DNA of 64,000 nt from Salinisphaeraceae bacterium (GCA_002683405.1 NYTH01000050.1:35302-99301); one strand, 5' to 3'; shown: positions 47,837 to 57,316, counted from the first letter of the stretch. Notes: generated from the sequence alone by a model not told the origin. Numbers and translations are program-made.

Positions 47837-49195
47837 ATGAGCCAAGCCCCAGCCCAGACTAGCCGCCCCGACCTGCCGAATGCCGACAGTCTGTACGAAA
47901 CGCTTGAACGCGTACTCGGGCAGGCCCGCCGTCTGGGCGCCACCGCCGCCGAGGCATCGGCCGACGCGAGTCGCGCGTTGAGCGTGCGCGTGCGCCGCGG
48001 CGATGTCGAGTCGGTGGAGTTTCAGGGAGACCGGGACCTGGCCGTGACGCTTTACAACGGTCAGCGCAAGGGCAGCGCCAGCACCACCGATCTGTCCGAG
48101 GCTGCCATCCAGCGCTGCATCGAGCAGGCCTGGTCCATTGCCCGTCTGACGGGTGAGGACGAGTGGGCGGGCCTCGCACCGGCCGAACTGATGGCCGATG
48201 AGTCGCCCGATCTCGACCTGTGGCACCCCTGGACGCTCCCGGTGGATGACGCCATTGACGTGGCGCGCCGCTGCGAAGCGGCCGCCCTGGCGGTCGATAC
48301 GCGTATCGAAAACAGCGACGGTGCCGAAGTGGACACGCGTGAGGGCATTTCCGCCTACGCCAATAGCCATGGCTTCATGGGTCATCAGCGCGCCAGCACG
48401 CATGCCTTCAGCACCTCCGTAATCGCGCGCAGCAACGATCAGATGCAGCGAGACTACTGGTACAGCCAGGCGCGCGCTCCCGCCGATCTGCTCGAGCCGG
48501 AGGCGGTGGGTCGCCGGGCGGGGGAGCGGACCGTCGCGCGCATGGGCGCGACCACGCCGGCGACCACCCGCGCGCCGGTGCTGTTTCCGCCGCAGCTTGC
48601 GCGCAGCCTGTTCGGGCATTTTCTGGGCGCCATCAGCGGTGGCCTGCTGTACCGCGATGCCTCCTTTCTGAAGGATCGCGTCGGCGAGACGATCTTTTCG
48701 CCGCAGGTCTGTCTCGCCCAGCGGCCGTTTCTGCTCAAGGGGGCCGGTAGCGCCGGCTTCGATGCCGAAGGTGTGGCCACCGTGGATCGTGATCTGGTCG
48801 ACCAGGGCGTGCTGGGCGGCTATTTGCTGAGCAGCTATTCCGCGCGGCGGCTGGGTCTGCAGACCACCGGCAATGCCGGCGGTGTCTTCAACCTGACGGT
48901 CAGTCCGGGGGATCAGGATCTGCCGGGGCTGATCCGTCAGATGGATCGCGGCCTGCTGGTCAACGAGCTGATGGGGCAGGGCGTCAGCCTGATGACCGGC
49001 GACTACTCGCGCGGCGCGTCGGGCTTCTGGGTGGAAAACGGCGAAATCGCCTACCCGGTCGAGAACATCACCATCGCCAGCAGTCTGCAGGCCATGTTCA
49101 AGGGCATCGTGGCGCTGGGCAACGATGTGGACCCGTTCTCGCTGGTGCGGTCACCCTCGCTGCTCATCGACCGGATGACCATCGCCGGCGCCTGA
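47837..49195 (+). CDS. pmbA: metalloprotease PmbA (TldE)
   Basis: Partner of TldD in a peptidase that processes modified peptides such as microcins and degrades unfolded substrates. The 452-residue length matches E. coli PmbA. Recognisable blocks are GVATVDRDLVDQGVLGGYLL, LGLQTTGNAGG and GDYSRGASGFWVENGE. ATG 47837 is chosen; the frame extends upstream to 47585 into the divergent kinase gene. Its last 45 bases overlap the convergent exporter gene. tldD is not in this window. Confidence 0.94.
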   Translation: MSQAPAQTSRPDLPNADSLYETLERVLGQARRLGATAAEASADASRALSVRVRRGDVESVEFQGDRDLAVTLYNGQRKGSASTTDLSEAAIQRCIEQAWSIARLTGEDEWAGLAPAELMADESPDLDLWHPWTLPVDDAIDVARRCEAAALAVDTRIENSDGAEVDTREGISAYANSHGFMGHQRASTHAFSTSVIARSNDQMQRDYWYSQARAPADLLEPEAVGRRAGERTVARMGATTPATTRAPVLFPPQLARSLFGHFLGAISGGLLYRDASFLKDRVGETIFSPQVCLAQRPFLLKGAGSAGFDAEGVATVDRDLVDQGVLGGYLLSSYSARRLGLQTTGNAGGVFNLTVSPGDQDLPGLIRQMDRGLLVNELMGQGVSLMTGDYSRGASGFWVENGEIAYPVENITIASSLQAMFKGIVALGNDVDPFSLVRSPSLLIDRMTIAGA

Positions 49196-51346
49196 GCGCT
49201 CCGGCGCCTCGAGCGCCCGCACATCGCGCGGCCGCCACGCCGCAATCAGCGGCAACACAAGCAGACTGGCCACGGCCGCCACGGCCGTGCCCACCGCCAC
49301 CGATATCCCGAAACGCTGCGTGGGCGGGAACTGCGACAGCGCAAAGATGGAAAAGCCCGCCGTGACCACCAGCGCCGCGCCGGCGACCGCGTGCCACTGG
49401 TCCTGGCGCGCCAGCACCCAGGCCTGCCAGGGGTTGTCGGTCTGGCGCCGGGCCACGCGCATGGCCACGACCAGGTGGATCATCATGTCGATGGCCAGGC
49501 CGATGCACACGTTGGCCGACGGCGAGGAAATGATGTCCAGCGGCACGCCCAGCAGGCCGTCGCCGCCGATGATGACCAGCGGCACCAGCGTCAGGCAGAA
49601 CAGCAGCCCCAGAATCACGCGGGGTGAGCGGCCGACAATCAGCGCGATGATGGCCAGCGCGGCCATCAGGCCGGCCAGCCCGGTGATCAGGCTCTCGCCG
49701 ACCCGGTCGGCCAGTTCAGCCTGCAGGAAATAGGCTTCGCCGATGTAAACCGTCTCGAAGCCGTGCCGGGCGAGAATGTCTTCCAGTCGGTCAATGATCA
49801 CGCTGCGCGACTCGTCTCGCTCGCTTTCGATCATGGCCAGCGTGAAACGCGTGAGCCGGCGATCGTCGGTCACGAAACCGCGGGCGGCGCCGCCGTAGCG
49901 GTCGGATTCGAGGATCTGCAGCAGCCATTCCCAGGTCATGAACATGGACAGCGGGTGGCGATCGGCTTCTGCCATCAGCAGGGGCAGCGAGACGACGGTG
50001 CCCACGGCCGGGTCCTCTTCGAGCGCGCGATGGGCAAACCAGAGCCGCTCGTAGGCTTCGCTGTCGTTGAGTTCGCCGCCCACGTCGCGGCGCACCACGA
50101 ACTGTAGCGGCGCGCTGCCGCCGTGCTGGTCGGCAAAGGTCAGCCGGTTGCGGATTTCCGAGCCCTGCCGGAAATAGTCCAGCAGGCTGGGGTCGGTCTG
50201 CACCTGCGGCAGCCCAACGCCCAGCGCCACACAGGCCAGGGCGAACAGCGTGGCGGGCAGCAGCAGCGGGCGTCGCCAGAAGCGGTTCACGGCGCTGTCG
50301 GGTGCGCGCGGGCGCGGCCGCGGGTCGGTCCAGCGCAGGTACATGGGGTACAGGGCGTAGGCGCTGATCAGCGAGGCCGCGGTGCCGATGGCGCCGCAGA
50401 TGCCCAGCGCCCGCAGCGGCTTGGCATCAACCAGCAGCAGCGTGGCAAAGCCCAGCAGCGTGGTCAGCATGCACCAGAACGAGGCCATGAAGGTGCGGTT
50501 GCGCGCGGCGGCCGCGTAGTCCGGCAGGGTCTCGTCGCGCGCGATGTGGCGCCAGTTGAAGGTCATGAAGACGATGTGCGAAGCCGTCAGCACGAACACG
50601 ACCGTGACGGTGTTGGTCGTTAGCAGCCCGAGCGGGATATTCAGCGCACTCTGCATCAGCAGTGTCGCCATCACGGCGATACCGCAGCAGGTCAGGCTGC
50701 CGAACAGCAGCTTGGGGGATCGGAACAGCAGCAGGATGATGGCGCCGAAAATCAGCGCCGCCGCGCCGCTGAACACGTGAAAATCCCGGGTCAGAAACTT
50801 GCGGACCTGCTCGACGATGTAGGGCGCGCCGGCCACGCGCAGCTTGAAGTCCGGTTGCTCGAGGCGGGCCACCAGCGCGTCGACTTCGGCCATGAGGCGC
50901 GTGTTGTCGCGCTTGTCGTTGGGCTCGACCACGGCAAAGATGTTGGTGGAGTCGAACTGGTCGGGGATGAGGACGCGCCGCCACAACGGGCTGTCGATGG
51001 CGTCATCGATGTCCTGCGGGCCGGAGGTGATGCTGCGCACATTGAGAATCTGCGGGTTGGCGGCAAGCGCGTCGGTCAACGCGGCCACGCGCTGGATGTA
51101 TTCGGGCGAGCGGATCCGGCTGGTGGCAGCGTTGATGACCAGCACCGGACGCGACGGGAAGATCGCCTTGATGCGTTCGGCCTCCACGAAGGCCGGGTCA
51201 TCCTCCGCGAAGAAATAGCTCTCGCCCACTTCCTGCTGCAGGCTGATGTGCTGCCAGCTGATGGTCCACAGCACGGCCGCCAGGATGGGGACCAGCCAGT
51301 GCATTTGCCGCCGGACCGGTCCGAGCGTGCTGCCGGTTTGCTGCAT
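49151..51346 (-). CDS. MMPL/RND-type membrane exporter
   Basis: A 731-residue RND-superfamily permease with the family duplication. Each half has one helix, a large periplasmic loop and a five- to six-helix block. Blocks begin near 190 (AAALIFGAIILLLF) and near 560 (LAGLMAALAIIALIVG). Conserved charged residues appear in NVCIGLAIDMMIHLVVAMR. It resembles predicted exporters of the RND superfamily; the cargo is unknown (lipids or hopanoids in relatives). The C-terminal end runs 45 bases into pmbA on the opposite strand. Confidence 0.85.
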   Translation of the reverse strand: MQQTGSTLGPVRRQMHWLVPILAAVLWTISWQHISLQQEVGESYFFAEDDPAFVEAERIKAIFPSRPVLVINAATSRIRSPEYIQRVAALTDALAANPQILNVRSITSGPQDIDDAIDSPLWRRVLIPDQFDSTNIFAVVEPNDKRDNTRLMAEVDALVARLEQPDFKLRVAGAPYIVEQVRKFLTRDFHVFSGAAALIFGAIILLLFRSPKLLFGSLTCCGIAVMATLLMQSALNIPLGLLTTNTVTVVFVLTASHIVFMTFNWRHIARDETLPDYAAAARNRTFMASFWCMLTTLLGFATLLLVDAKPLRALGICGAIGTAASLISAYALYPMYLRWTDPRPRPRAPDSAVNRFWRRPLLLPATLFALACVALGVGLPQVQTDPSLLDYFRQGSEIRNRLTFADQHGGSAPLQFVVRRDVGGELNDSEAYERLWFAHRALEEDPAVGTVVSLPLLMAEADRHPLSMFMTWEWLLQILESDRYGGAARGFVTDDRRLTRFTLAMIESERDESRSVIIDRLEDILARHGFETVYIGEAYFLQAELADRVGESLITGLAGLMAALAIIALIVGRSPRVILGLLFCLTLVPLVIIGGDGLLGVPLDIISSPSANVCIGLAIDMMIHLVVAMRVARRQTDNPWQAWVLARQDQWHAVAGAALVVTAGFSIFALSQFPPTQRFGISVAVGTAVAAVASLLVLPLIAAWRPRDVRALEAPERSGAGDGHPVDEQRG

Positions 51347-51422
51347 CGCGCCTCCTCAAGGCGATTGTCGGCCCGAGCAGCCCCCCGGTTTCAGGCTTTA
51401 TTGCTGTTGTTGTGGCTGATTA

Positions 51423-52787
51423 TCAGAGCAGAAAGAGCGCACCAAGTCCAAGAAAGGACGCGAAGCCCACCACGTCGGTCACCGTGGTCAGCACGACCGA
51501 TCCGGCCAGCGCCGGGTCAATGCCCAGCCGCCGCATGGCCAGCGGCAGCCCGACGCCCACGAGTGCGGCGGTGAGCTGGTTGATGATGAGCGCCGAGGCA
51601 ATGACAGCGCCCAGAACCGGGTTGCCGAACCAGGCAATCGCCACGATGCCCACCACCGTGGCCCAGAGCAGCCCGTTGATCACCGCCACGGATATTTCCT
51701 TGAACAGCAACGAGCGGGCGTTGGTGTAGCCGATTTGCCCGAGCGCCAGGCCGCGGATCATCAGCGTGAGCGTCTGCGAGCCGCCGATGCCGCCCATGGA
51801 GGCCACGATCGGCATGAGCACCGCCAGCGCCACGACCTGCGCCAGCGTGGCTTCGAACAGACCAACCACCCAGGAGGCGAGAAACGCGGTGCACAGGTTT
51901 GCGCCCAGCCAGACGGCGCGCCGACGGGCGCTGCGGGGGATGGGGGCGAACAGGTCCTCCTCTTCGTCGAGGCCGGCCATGGACATGATGCTGTGCTCGG
52001 CTTCATCGCGGATCACATCCACGACGTCGTCGATCGTGATGCGTCCGACCAGCATGCCGTTGTCGTCGACAACCGGCGCGGAGATCAGATCAAGGTCCTG
52101 AAAGCGTTTGGCGACCTGGCTGGCAGGCAGATCCGCCTGAATGCCTTCCACCGAGGTGTTCATGATTTCCGACACGTCCCGTTCGGGGTCCACCGTGACC
52201 AGCTTGGCCAGGCTCAGCATGCCCAGATAGCGCCCGTAGCGGCTCACCACGAACAGCGTTTCGGTCTGGTCGGGCAGGGTGCCGCGCTGTCGCAGATAGC
52301 GCTGTACCACGTCGAGCGACACGTCAGGGCGCACCGTCACGGAGTCGGTGTTCATCAGGCCGCCGGCAGAATCGGCCGGATAGGACAGCACGGACTCCAG
52401 CCGCTCGCGGTTCTGCAGGTCCATGGACCGCAGCACCTGCTGCGTGACGGTTTCCGGCAGATCCTCGATGAGGTCGGCCAGGTCATCGATTTCCAGGCCT
52501 TCCGTGGCGGCCAGCAGCACCTCGTCGTCGAGGTCCTCGATCAGCTCGGAGCGAACCTCGTCGTTGACGTGCAGCAGCACCTCGCCATGGTCGTCATCGG
52601 GGACCAGGCCCCAGACGATTTCTCGCTTGGCGTGCGGAATGGCTTCCAGCAGCAGCGCGGTTTCGGCCGGATGCAGCGCATGAAGCAGGGGTTTGAGCCG
52701 GCGCATGCGGCCGGAATCCAGCGCTTCGTGCAGATACTGCAGGCGCGCTTCGCTCTGGTCGTCAGTCTTGTCCGCGGCTTCACTCAT
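51423..52787 (-). CDS. mgtE: magnesium transporter MgtE
   Basis: Mg2+ channel gated by its own cytoplasmic domains. The 454-residue protein has an N-terminal MgtE_N helical domain (acidic, with EIDDLADLIEDLPE). Two CBS domains lie at about 140-260 (YPADSAGGLMNTD; APVVDDNGMLVGRITIDDV). Five helices form the pore, with MGGIGGSQTLTLMIRGLALG and the final GSVVLTTVTDVVGFASFLGL. I chose ATG 52787. A TACAAT -10-like element (minus strand 52907-52902) lies upstream, after ptsI. Confidence 0.94.
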   Translation of the reverse strand: MSEAADKTDDQSEARLQYLHEALDSGRMRRLKPLLHALHPAETALLLEAIPHAKREIVWGLVPDDDHGEVLLHVNDEVRSELIEDLDDEVLLAATEGLEIDDLADLIEDLPETVTQQVLRSMDLQNRERLESVLSYPADSAGGLMNTDSVTVRPDVSLDVVQRYLRQRGTLPDQTETLFVVSRYGRYLGMLSLAKLVTVDPERDVSEIMNTSVEGIQADLPASQVAKRFQDLDLISAPVVDDNGMLVGRITIDDVVDVIRDEAEHSIMSMAGLDEEEDLFAPIPRSARRRAVWLGANLCTAFLASWVVGLFEATLAQVVALAVLMPIVASMGGIGGSQTLTLMIRGLALGQIGYTNARSLLFKEISVAVINGLLWATVVGIVAIAWFGNPVLGAVIASALIINQLTAALVGVGLPLAMRRLGIDPALAGSVVLTTVTDVVGFASFLGLGALFLL

Positions 52788-52935
52788 GGCTGGCCCGTTG
52801 GCTGTCGCTCCGGCTGGGGTGAATGACGCGGCGGCTGCCGTCCGCGTGGCCCGCCCGGGGCTTTGCAGGGGCGTGGCGGCCACCGTACTGACGCGCCGTT
52901 CATTGTACCCGAGGCGCGGCGTCGCGCCAGCCGAA

Positions 52936-54672
52936 TCAGTGGCTTGCCTGCAGCTCGGCCAGTTGCGCTCGATAGGTCGCCGGATCGTCGCCCGCGAGAA
53001 TGTCAGCCACGCGCCGGCGCAGTTCGCCGACGCGGCTTTGCATCACCAGGCGCTTGATTTCGGGGATGTTGGCCGGATGCATGGAGAATTCGGTCAAGCC
53101 CAGGCCGAGCAGCAGCGCCGCGTAGCGCTGGTCCGACCCCATTTCGCCGCAGAGCGAAACCGGAATGCCGGCGGCGCGGCCGGCGTCGATTGTGGTCTGT
53201 ATCAGCCGCAGCACGGCCGGGTGGAGGGGGTCGTACAGATAGCTGATTTCGTCGTCGACCCGGTCCATGGCCAGTGTGTACTGGATCAGGTCATTTGTGC
53301 CCAGCGAAAAGAAATCCGCATGGCGGGCCAGTTGGGGGGCGGCCAGTGCGGCAGCCGGCACCTCGATCATCGCGCCCAGTGCCACCGCGTTGTTGAACGC
53401 GTGACCTTCGCTGCGCAGTTCCGACTTGGCCTGTTCGAGCAGGCGCCGGGTCTGCTGCAGCTCCTGCACATTCGAGATCATGGGGATCATGATCCGCAGG
53501 TCGCCGTCGACCGACGCCCGCAGCAGCGCGCGAAGCTGAACGCGAAACATGTCCGGTTCCTTCAGGCAGAAGCGGATTGCCCGCAGGCCCAGAGCCGGAT
53601 TGGTGGCCTGAGCCTGCTGCCGTACCGACGCCGCCGTCTTGTCGGCGCCCAGATCGAGCGTGCGGATGGTGACCGGCCCGGCCACCGTCTGCAGCACGCG
53701 CCGATAGGCGGACAGCTGCTCGTCCTCGCCGGGCATGTCGCCGCGATTCATGTAGAGAAACTCCGTGCGGTACAGGCCGATGCCCTCGGCGCCCACCGAG
53801 ACCGCCTCGGCGCTGTCATCCGGCAGCTCCACGTTGGCCAGCAGGCGAACCCGCACGCCATCGGCCGAGATGGCGGGCTCGTCGCGCAGCTGACTGAGCA
53901 TGCGGCGATAGCGGCGGTCGCGTCGCTGTCGGTGCCGGTAGAACGCCAGTGCGCTCTGGCTGGCGTCGGCCAGCGCGTGCCCGGCGTCGCCATCCACGAT
54001 CAGGGTTTCCTCGTCGGCCAGCAGACGCCGTGCCCCGTGCAGGCCCACGATCATGGGGACGCGCAGGCTGCGGGCCAGAATCGCCGTATGCGACAGCGGC
54101 CCGCCGTGTTCGGTCACGAACGCCGCGACGCCCTGCTGATGCATCAGGATGATGTCGGCCGGCGTGATGTCGTCGGCCACGATGATCGGCCGCAGGCGGC
54201 CCTTCTGGCCACGCGGGGCGATGACCCGTTCCTCCTTGAGCAGGATGCGCTGAATGCGCGCCGCGACGTGGCGCACATCATCGCGCCGGGCACGCAGGTA
54301 GTCGTCGTCCATCTGCTCGAACACCGATATCAGATGGTCCTGCTGGCGCTTGAGAGCCCATTCGGCATTGAGCCGCTGCTCGCGAATCAGCGCAGGCACC
54401 CGGTCTGCCAGGCTGCTGTCCTGCATCATCAGCAGATGGGTTTCGATGAAGGCAGCGATTTCGTCGGGGGCGTTGCCCGGAATCTGGCGGCTGACGTCGG
54501 TCAGCTGCCCGCGCGCCTGGGCCAGCGCCTGCTCGAAGCGCGCGACCTCCGCTTCCACGGCGTCGGGCTCGAGCGTGAACTCGGGAATATCCAGGTCAGC
54601 GGGATGCACGCGATGCGCCGGGCCGATGGCCACGCCGCGCGACACGCCGATGCCGGCCAGCCAGAGCGTCAT
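52936..54672 (-). CDS. ptsI: PTS enzyme I (phosphoenolpyruvate-protein phosphotransferase)
   Basis: First phosphotransfer enzyme: PEP to HPr. The 578-residue protein has the phospho-histidine H195 in TEHGGPLSHTAILARSL, the PEP-binding LYRTEFLYMNR, and the C-terminal SLCGEMGSD cysteine. It lacks the GAF extension of PtsP and so is ordinary EI in size. It lies 13 bases after the HPr gene in the PTS run. No sugar permease gene is present, which suggests a regulatory PTS. Confidence 0.95.
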   Translation of the reverse strand: MTLWLAGIGVSRGVAIGPAHRVHPADLDIPEFTLEPDAVEAEVARFEQALAQARGQLTDVSRQIPGNAPDEIAAFIETHLLMMQDSSLADRVPALIREQRLNAEWALKRQQDHLISVFEQMDDDYLRARRDDVRHVAARIQRILLKEERVIAPRGQKGRLRPIIVADDITPADIILMHQQGVAAFVTEHGGPLSHTAILARSLRVPMIVGLHGARRLLADEETLIVDGDAGHALADASQSALAFYRHRQRRDRRYRRMLSQLRDEPAISADGVRVRLLANVELPDDSAEAVSVGAEGIGLYRTEFLYMNRGDMPGEDEQLSAYRRVLQTVAGPVTIRTLDLGADKTAASVRQQAQATNPALGLRAIRFCLKEPDMFRVQLRALLRASVDGDLRIMIPMISNVQELQQTRRLLEQAKSELRSEGHAFNNAVALGAMIEVPAAALAAPQLARHADFFSLGTNDLIQYTLAMDRVDDEISYLYDPLHPAVLRLIQTTIDAGRAAGIPVSLCGEMGSDQRYAALLLGLGLTEFSMHPANIPEIKRLVMQSRVGELRRRVADILAGDDPATYRAQLAELQASH

Positions 54673-54685
54673 GCCGGGCCCACCA

Positions 54686-54955
54686 TCAGCTGTCCTCGCC
54701 GAATCGGTCGCCGATGAGGGTTTCCAGGGCGTCCAGCGCCGCTTCGGCGTCCGGTCCCTGCGCCGTGACCGTAATGCGGCTGCCGCGCGCCGCAGCCAGC
54801 ATCATCACGCCCATGATGGACTTGCCGCTCACCTCGCGGCCGTCCTTGCGCACGCGGATGTCGGCTTCGAACGCCGACGCCGTTTTGACGAAGCGCGCAG
54901 CCGCCCGCGCATGCAGACCGAGCTTGTTGACGATGCCGATGTCGCGTTCAGGCAT
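54686..54955 (-). CDS. ptsH: phosphocarrier protein HPr
   Basis: An 89-residue phosphocarrier with the EI-phosphorylated H15 in KLGLHARAA and the regulatory S46 in SGKSIMGVMML. The Ser site is what HPr kinase modifies, so the presence of a short hprK nearby is consistent. ATG 54955 (MPERDIGIV) gives the standard length; an upstream in-frame ATG at 54970 overlaps the EIIA gene more. It overlaps the EIIA gene by 8 bases. It might instead be named npr; I call it ptsH because S46 is present. Confidence 0.93.
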   Translation of the reverse strand: MPERDIGIVNKLGLHARAAARFVKTASAFEADIRVRKDGREVSGKSIMGVMMLAAARGSRITVTAQGPDAEAALDALETLIGDRFGEDS

Positions 54956-55361
54956 GGTCGGCTCGCCCATCGTCTTTCGTTTCGCAGGCCAGCACGCCCT
55001 GGCGCCCGGCCTCCACGGCGCTGGCGACCATGTCGCTCAGACCCAGTTCGGGGTAGTTGTAGATACGAATGAGCATCGGCAGATTCACGCCCGTGACCAC
55101 CCGTCGCGGGCCGCTTGCGGCCACGCGGTTGGCCACGTTGCTGGGTGTGGAGCCGAAGGCATCGGTGAGCAGGAGGACGCCGTCGCCGGCATCCAGCCGG
55201 GCCGCGAGCCGACGCGCCTCGTCCAGCCGCTGCTCGGGCTCATCCTCACGATCAATCGCGATGATGCCGGTGGGCAGACTCAGGCGGTCGAGCATGCCGC
55301 GGGCCGTGTCCACGAGGTGGCGCCCCATTTCGCCATGGGTGATCAGCAGTACGCCGATCAT
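54948..55361 (-). CDS. PTS EIIA component, mannose/sorbose family
   Basis: A 137-residue single-domain EIIA of the mannose family with the phospho-His H9 in LLITHGEMG and TDAFGSTPSNVA. There are no EIIB, EIIC or EIID genes beside it, so it probably acts as a signalling acceptor rather than in sugar uptake; this is a known arrangement (PtsM-like) in beta- and alphaproteobacteria. It overlaps rapZ by 4 bases. Confidence 0.92.
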   Translation of the reverse strand: MIGVLLITHGEMGRHLVDTARGMLDRLSLPTGIIAIDREDEPEQRLDEARRLAARLDAGDGVLLLTDAFGSTPSNVANRVAASGPRRVVTGVNLPMLIRIYNYPELGLSDMVASAVEAGRQGVLACETKDDGRADHA

Positions 55362-56215
55362 GGCAGCTCCGTGTGCCGGACCAGGGTCTTGTCGTAATGC
55401 CGTCGCAGTCGCCCGGCCAGCCGCTCCACAAGATAGACCGACCGGTGGCGCCCGCCCGTGCAGCCGATCGCAATGGTGATGTAGGCCCGGTTCTCGCGCG
55501 CGAACTGCGGCAGCCAGCGATCCAGAAAGCCGCCAATGTCCTCGTACATCTGCTGGACGGCCGGCTGCCCCGCCAGATGATCGATGACCGGTTGTTCCAG
55601 CCCGCTGTGGGCGCGCAGCTCGGGAATCCAGTGGGGATTGGGCAGGCAGCGCACGTCGAACACGAAGTCCACCGCGTCCGGGACGCCGTGCTTGAAGCCG
55701 AAGGACTGCAGGAGGATAGACAGCCCGCCGTCGCTGCTGGCCTCGACCCGGGTGCGAATCAGCTCACGCAGCTGATGGATATTGGTTTGACTGGTGTCCA
55801 GCACCAGATCGGCCTGCTCGGCAATCGGCTTGAGCAGGGCGCGGTCGGCGGCGATGGCTTCGGTGAGCGGCGTGCGCTCGTCGGTCAGCGGATGCTTGCG
55901 CCGGGTCTCGGCATAGCGGGTGAGGATGATGTCGGCCTGGGCCTCGAGAAAGATCACCTGCACGTCGATTCCCGCCGCCTTGAGGCTCTCGACGTGGGCG
56001 GGAAAGGCCGCGATATCGCGGCCGCCGGCGCGCGCGTCCACACCCACCGCCATGCGTTCGAAATCGTGATGTTGCTCGCGCAGCGTGTCGGCCGTGACCT
56101 CCCGCAGCAGGCTGAGCGGCAGATTGTCGATACAGTAGTAGCCCAGATCCTCGAGCATGTGCAGGGCCACGGATTTGCCCGAGCCGGCCAGGCCGCTGAC
56201 GATGATCAGACGCAC
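55358..56215 (-). CDS. rapZ: RNase adapter protein RapZ
   Basis: P-loop protein that in E. coli binds GlmZ/GlmY sRNAs and controls glucosamine-6-phosphate synthase. The 285-residue protein has Walker A GLAGSGKSVAL (8-18), YYCIDNLPLSLL, VIFLEAQADIILTRYAETRR and the C-terminal GCTGGRHRSVYLVERLA. It overlaps hprK by 10 bases and sits inside the rpoN-PTS block as in enterics (where it is yhbJ). Its sRNA partners were not found here. Confidence 0.96.
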   Translation of the reverse strand: MRLIIVSGLAGSGKSVALHMLEDLGYYCIDNLPLSLLREVTADTLREQHHDFERMAVGVDARAGGRDIAAFPAHVESLKAAGIDVQVIFLEAQADIILTRYAETRRKHPLTDERTPLTEAIAADRALLKPIAEQADLVLDTSQTNIHQLRELIRTRVEASSDGGLSILLQSFGFKHGVPDAVDFVFDVRCLPNPHWIPELRAHSGLEQPVIDHLAGQPAVQQMYEDIGGFLDRWLPQFARENRAYITIAIGCTGGRHRSVYLVERLAGRLRRHYDKTLVRHTELP

Positions 56216-56778
56216 GCGGCATCCCGGTCGAGCCTGCGGGCCAGGCGGTCATGCAGAACCTGTTCGGCGTCGTGGCCCTGTCGGCGCTGCCGCTCGGCCA
56301 GGCACAGCGCTTCCAGCCGCGTGGCCGGGCAGACACTGCGCTGTGTGTAAATGCAGTAGCGCGGCAGCGTCACGCCCTGAATCTGGTAGCCGCCGCGGGC
56401 ATCGAACAGGCGGCCGGCGGCGGCCGGTGCGGGCGCGTCGAGCAAGTGCACGACGAGTGCCAGCGGCGCCTGCGGCCGGATGGCCTGCGCGCCGAACAGG
56501 GCGGTCATGTCGAGCACGCCAAGGCCCCGCACCTCCAACAGGCCCGCCAGCAGCGGGGCGCAGCGGCCGGTCACCCTGGCCGCGGCGCCGCGGGTCAGCA
56601 GTGGGGCGTCGTCGGCCACGAGCGCGTGCCCGCGGCGGACCATTTCCAGCGCCAGCTCGCTCTTGCCGGCGCCCGGCGCGCCGGTCAGCAGGACACCGGT
56701 TTCGTGAACCAGCAGCAGCACGCCGTGAATCGTCGGGGCCGCATCGCCGGTGGCCGGTGCTGTGTTCGGTTCGGACAC
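56206..56778 (-). CDS. hprK: HPr kinase/phosphorylase, short form (C-terminal domain only)
   Basis: Phosphorylates or dephosphorylates HPr on Ser46. At 190 residues it is far shorter than the usual ~310 and lacks the whole N-terminal domain. The catalytic domain remains: P-loop GAPGAGKSELALEM (33-46), H51, VADDAPLL (54-61, with D56 and D57) and the signature LEVRGLGVLDM (81-91). The upstream gene ends 11 bases away, so the missing domain is not encoded next to it. Short HprK is common in alphaproteobacteria. It overlaps rapZ by 10 bases. Confidence 0.88.
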   Translation of the reverse strand: MSEPNTAPATGDAAPTIHGVLLLVHETGVLLTGAPGAGKSELALEMVRRGHALVADDAPLLTRGAAARVTGRCAPLLAGLLEVRGLGVLDMTALFGAQAIRPQAPLALVVHLLDAPAPAAAGRLFDARGGYQIQGVTLPRYCIYTQRSVCPATRLEALCLAERQRRQGHDAEQVLHDRLARRLDRDAACV

Positions 56779-56789
56779 GACGGCGGGCG

Positions 56790-57257
56790 TCAGTCGCCTG
56801 TGGAACCGGCCCGACGGCTGACCTGCGCCAGCAGGGCCTCGCCGTCACCGGCCTGGCGCAACGCCTGCAGACAATCAGGCGCCGAAAACATTTCCGCCAG
56901 TGCGCGCAGCAGTTCCAGATGCTCTTCGGTGGACTTTTCGGGGACGATCAGCCCGAAAAGAATATCGACCGGCGCGTCGTCGGTGGCGCCAAAATCCACC
57001 GGCTGCTCCAGACGAATCATCGCGCCCACGCATTCCTCCACGCCCTTGAGCCGGCCGTGCGGAATGGCCACGCCGTGGCCGATGCCGGTACTGCCGAGCT
57101 TTTCGCGGCCGACCAGCGCCGTGAAAATCTCGTTTTCGGTGACGTAGGGCGTGCCTTCCCCGAGCAGCTCGGACAGGCGTTCCAGCGCGCGCTTCTTGCT
57201 GGCCACGTCGTCCAGGACGCGCATGCGATCGGCGGTGACTATTTCGGTGATGTTCAT
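56790..57257 (-). CDS. ptsN: PTS EIIA-Ntr (nitrogen regulatory)
   Basis: A 155-residue EIIA of the nitrogen PTS. The phosphoacceptor H67 is in GHGVAIPHGRLKGV. It follows hpf after a strong intrinsic terminator, so the terminator may set PTS expression relative to rpoN/hpf. Its partners in the window are HPr, EI and the mannose-family EIIA; which EI feeds it cannot be known from sequence. ATG 57257 (MNITEIV) is chosen over 57287. Confidence 0.95.
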   Translation of the reverse strand: MNITEIVTADRMRVLDDVASKKRALERLSELLGEGTPYVTENEIFTALVGREKLGSTGIGHGVAIPHGRLKGVEECVGAMIRLEQPVDFGATDDAPVDILFGLIVPEKSTEEHLELLRALAEMFSAPDCLQALRQAGDGEALLAQVSRRAGSTGD

Positions 57258-57285
57258 AGGCGATCGGTCGGCGAATGCAGGGGGC

Positions 57286-57316
57286 AAAAAAAACGGTCCC
57301 GGCGAGGCCGGGACCG
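57286..57316 (-). terminator. intrinsic terminator between hpf and ptsN
   Basis: Perfect 10-bp arms CGGTCCCGGC (57294-57303) and GCCGGGACCG (57307-57316) with a 3-base loop. They are followed on the minus strand by an eight-T run (57293-57286). It lies directly after hpf and before ptsN, so it should separate rpoN-hpf messages from the PTS genes. Confidence 0.88.
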
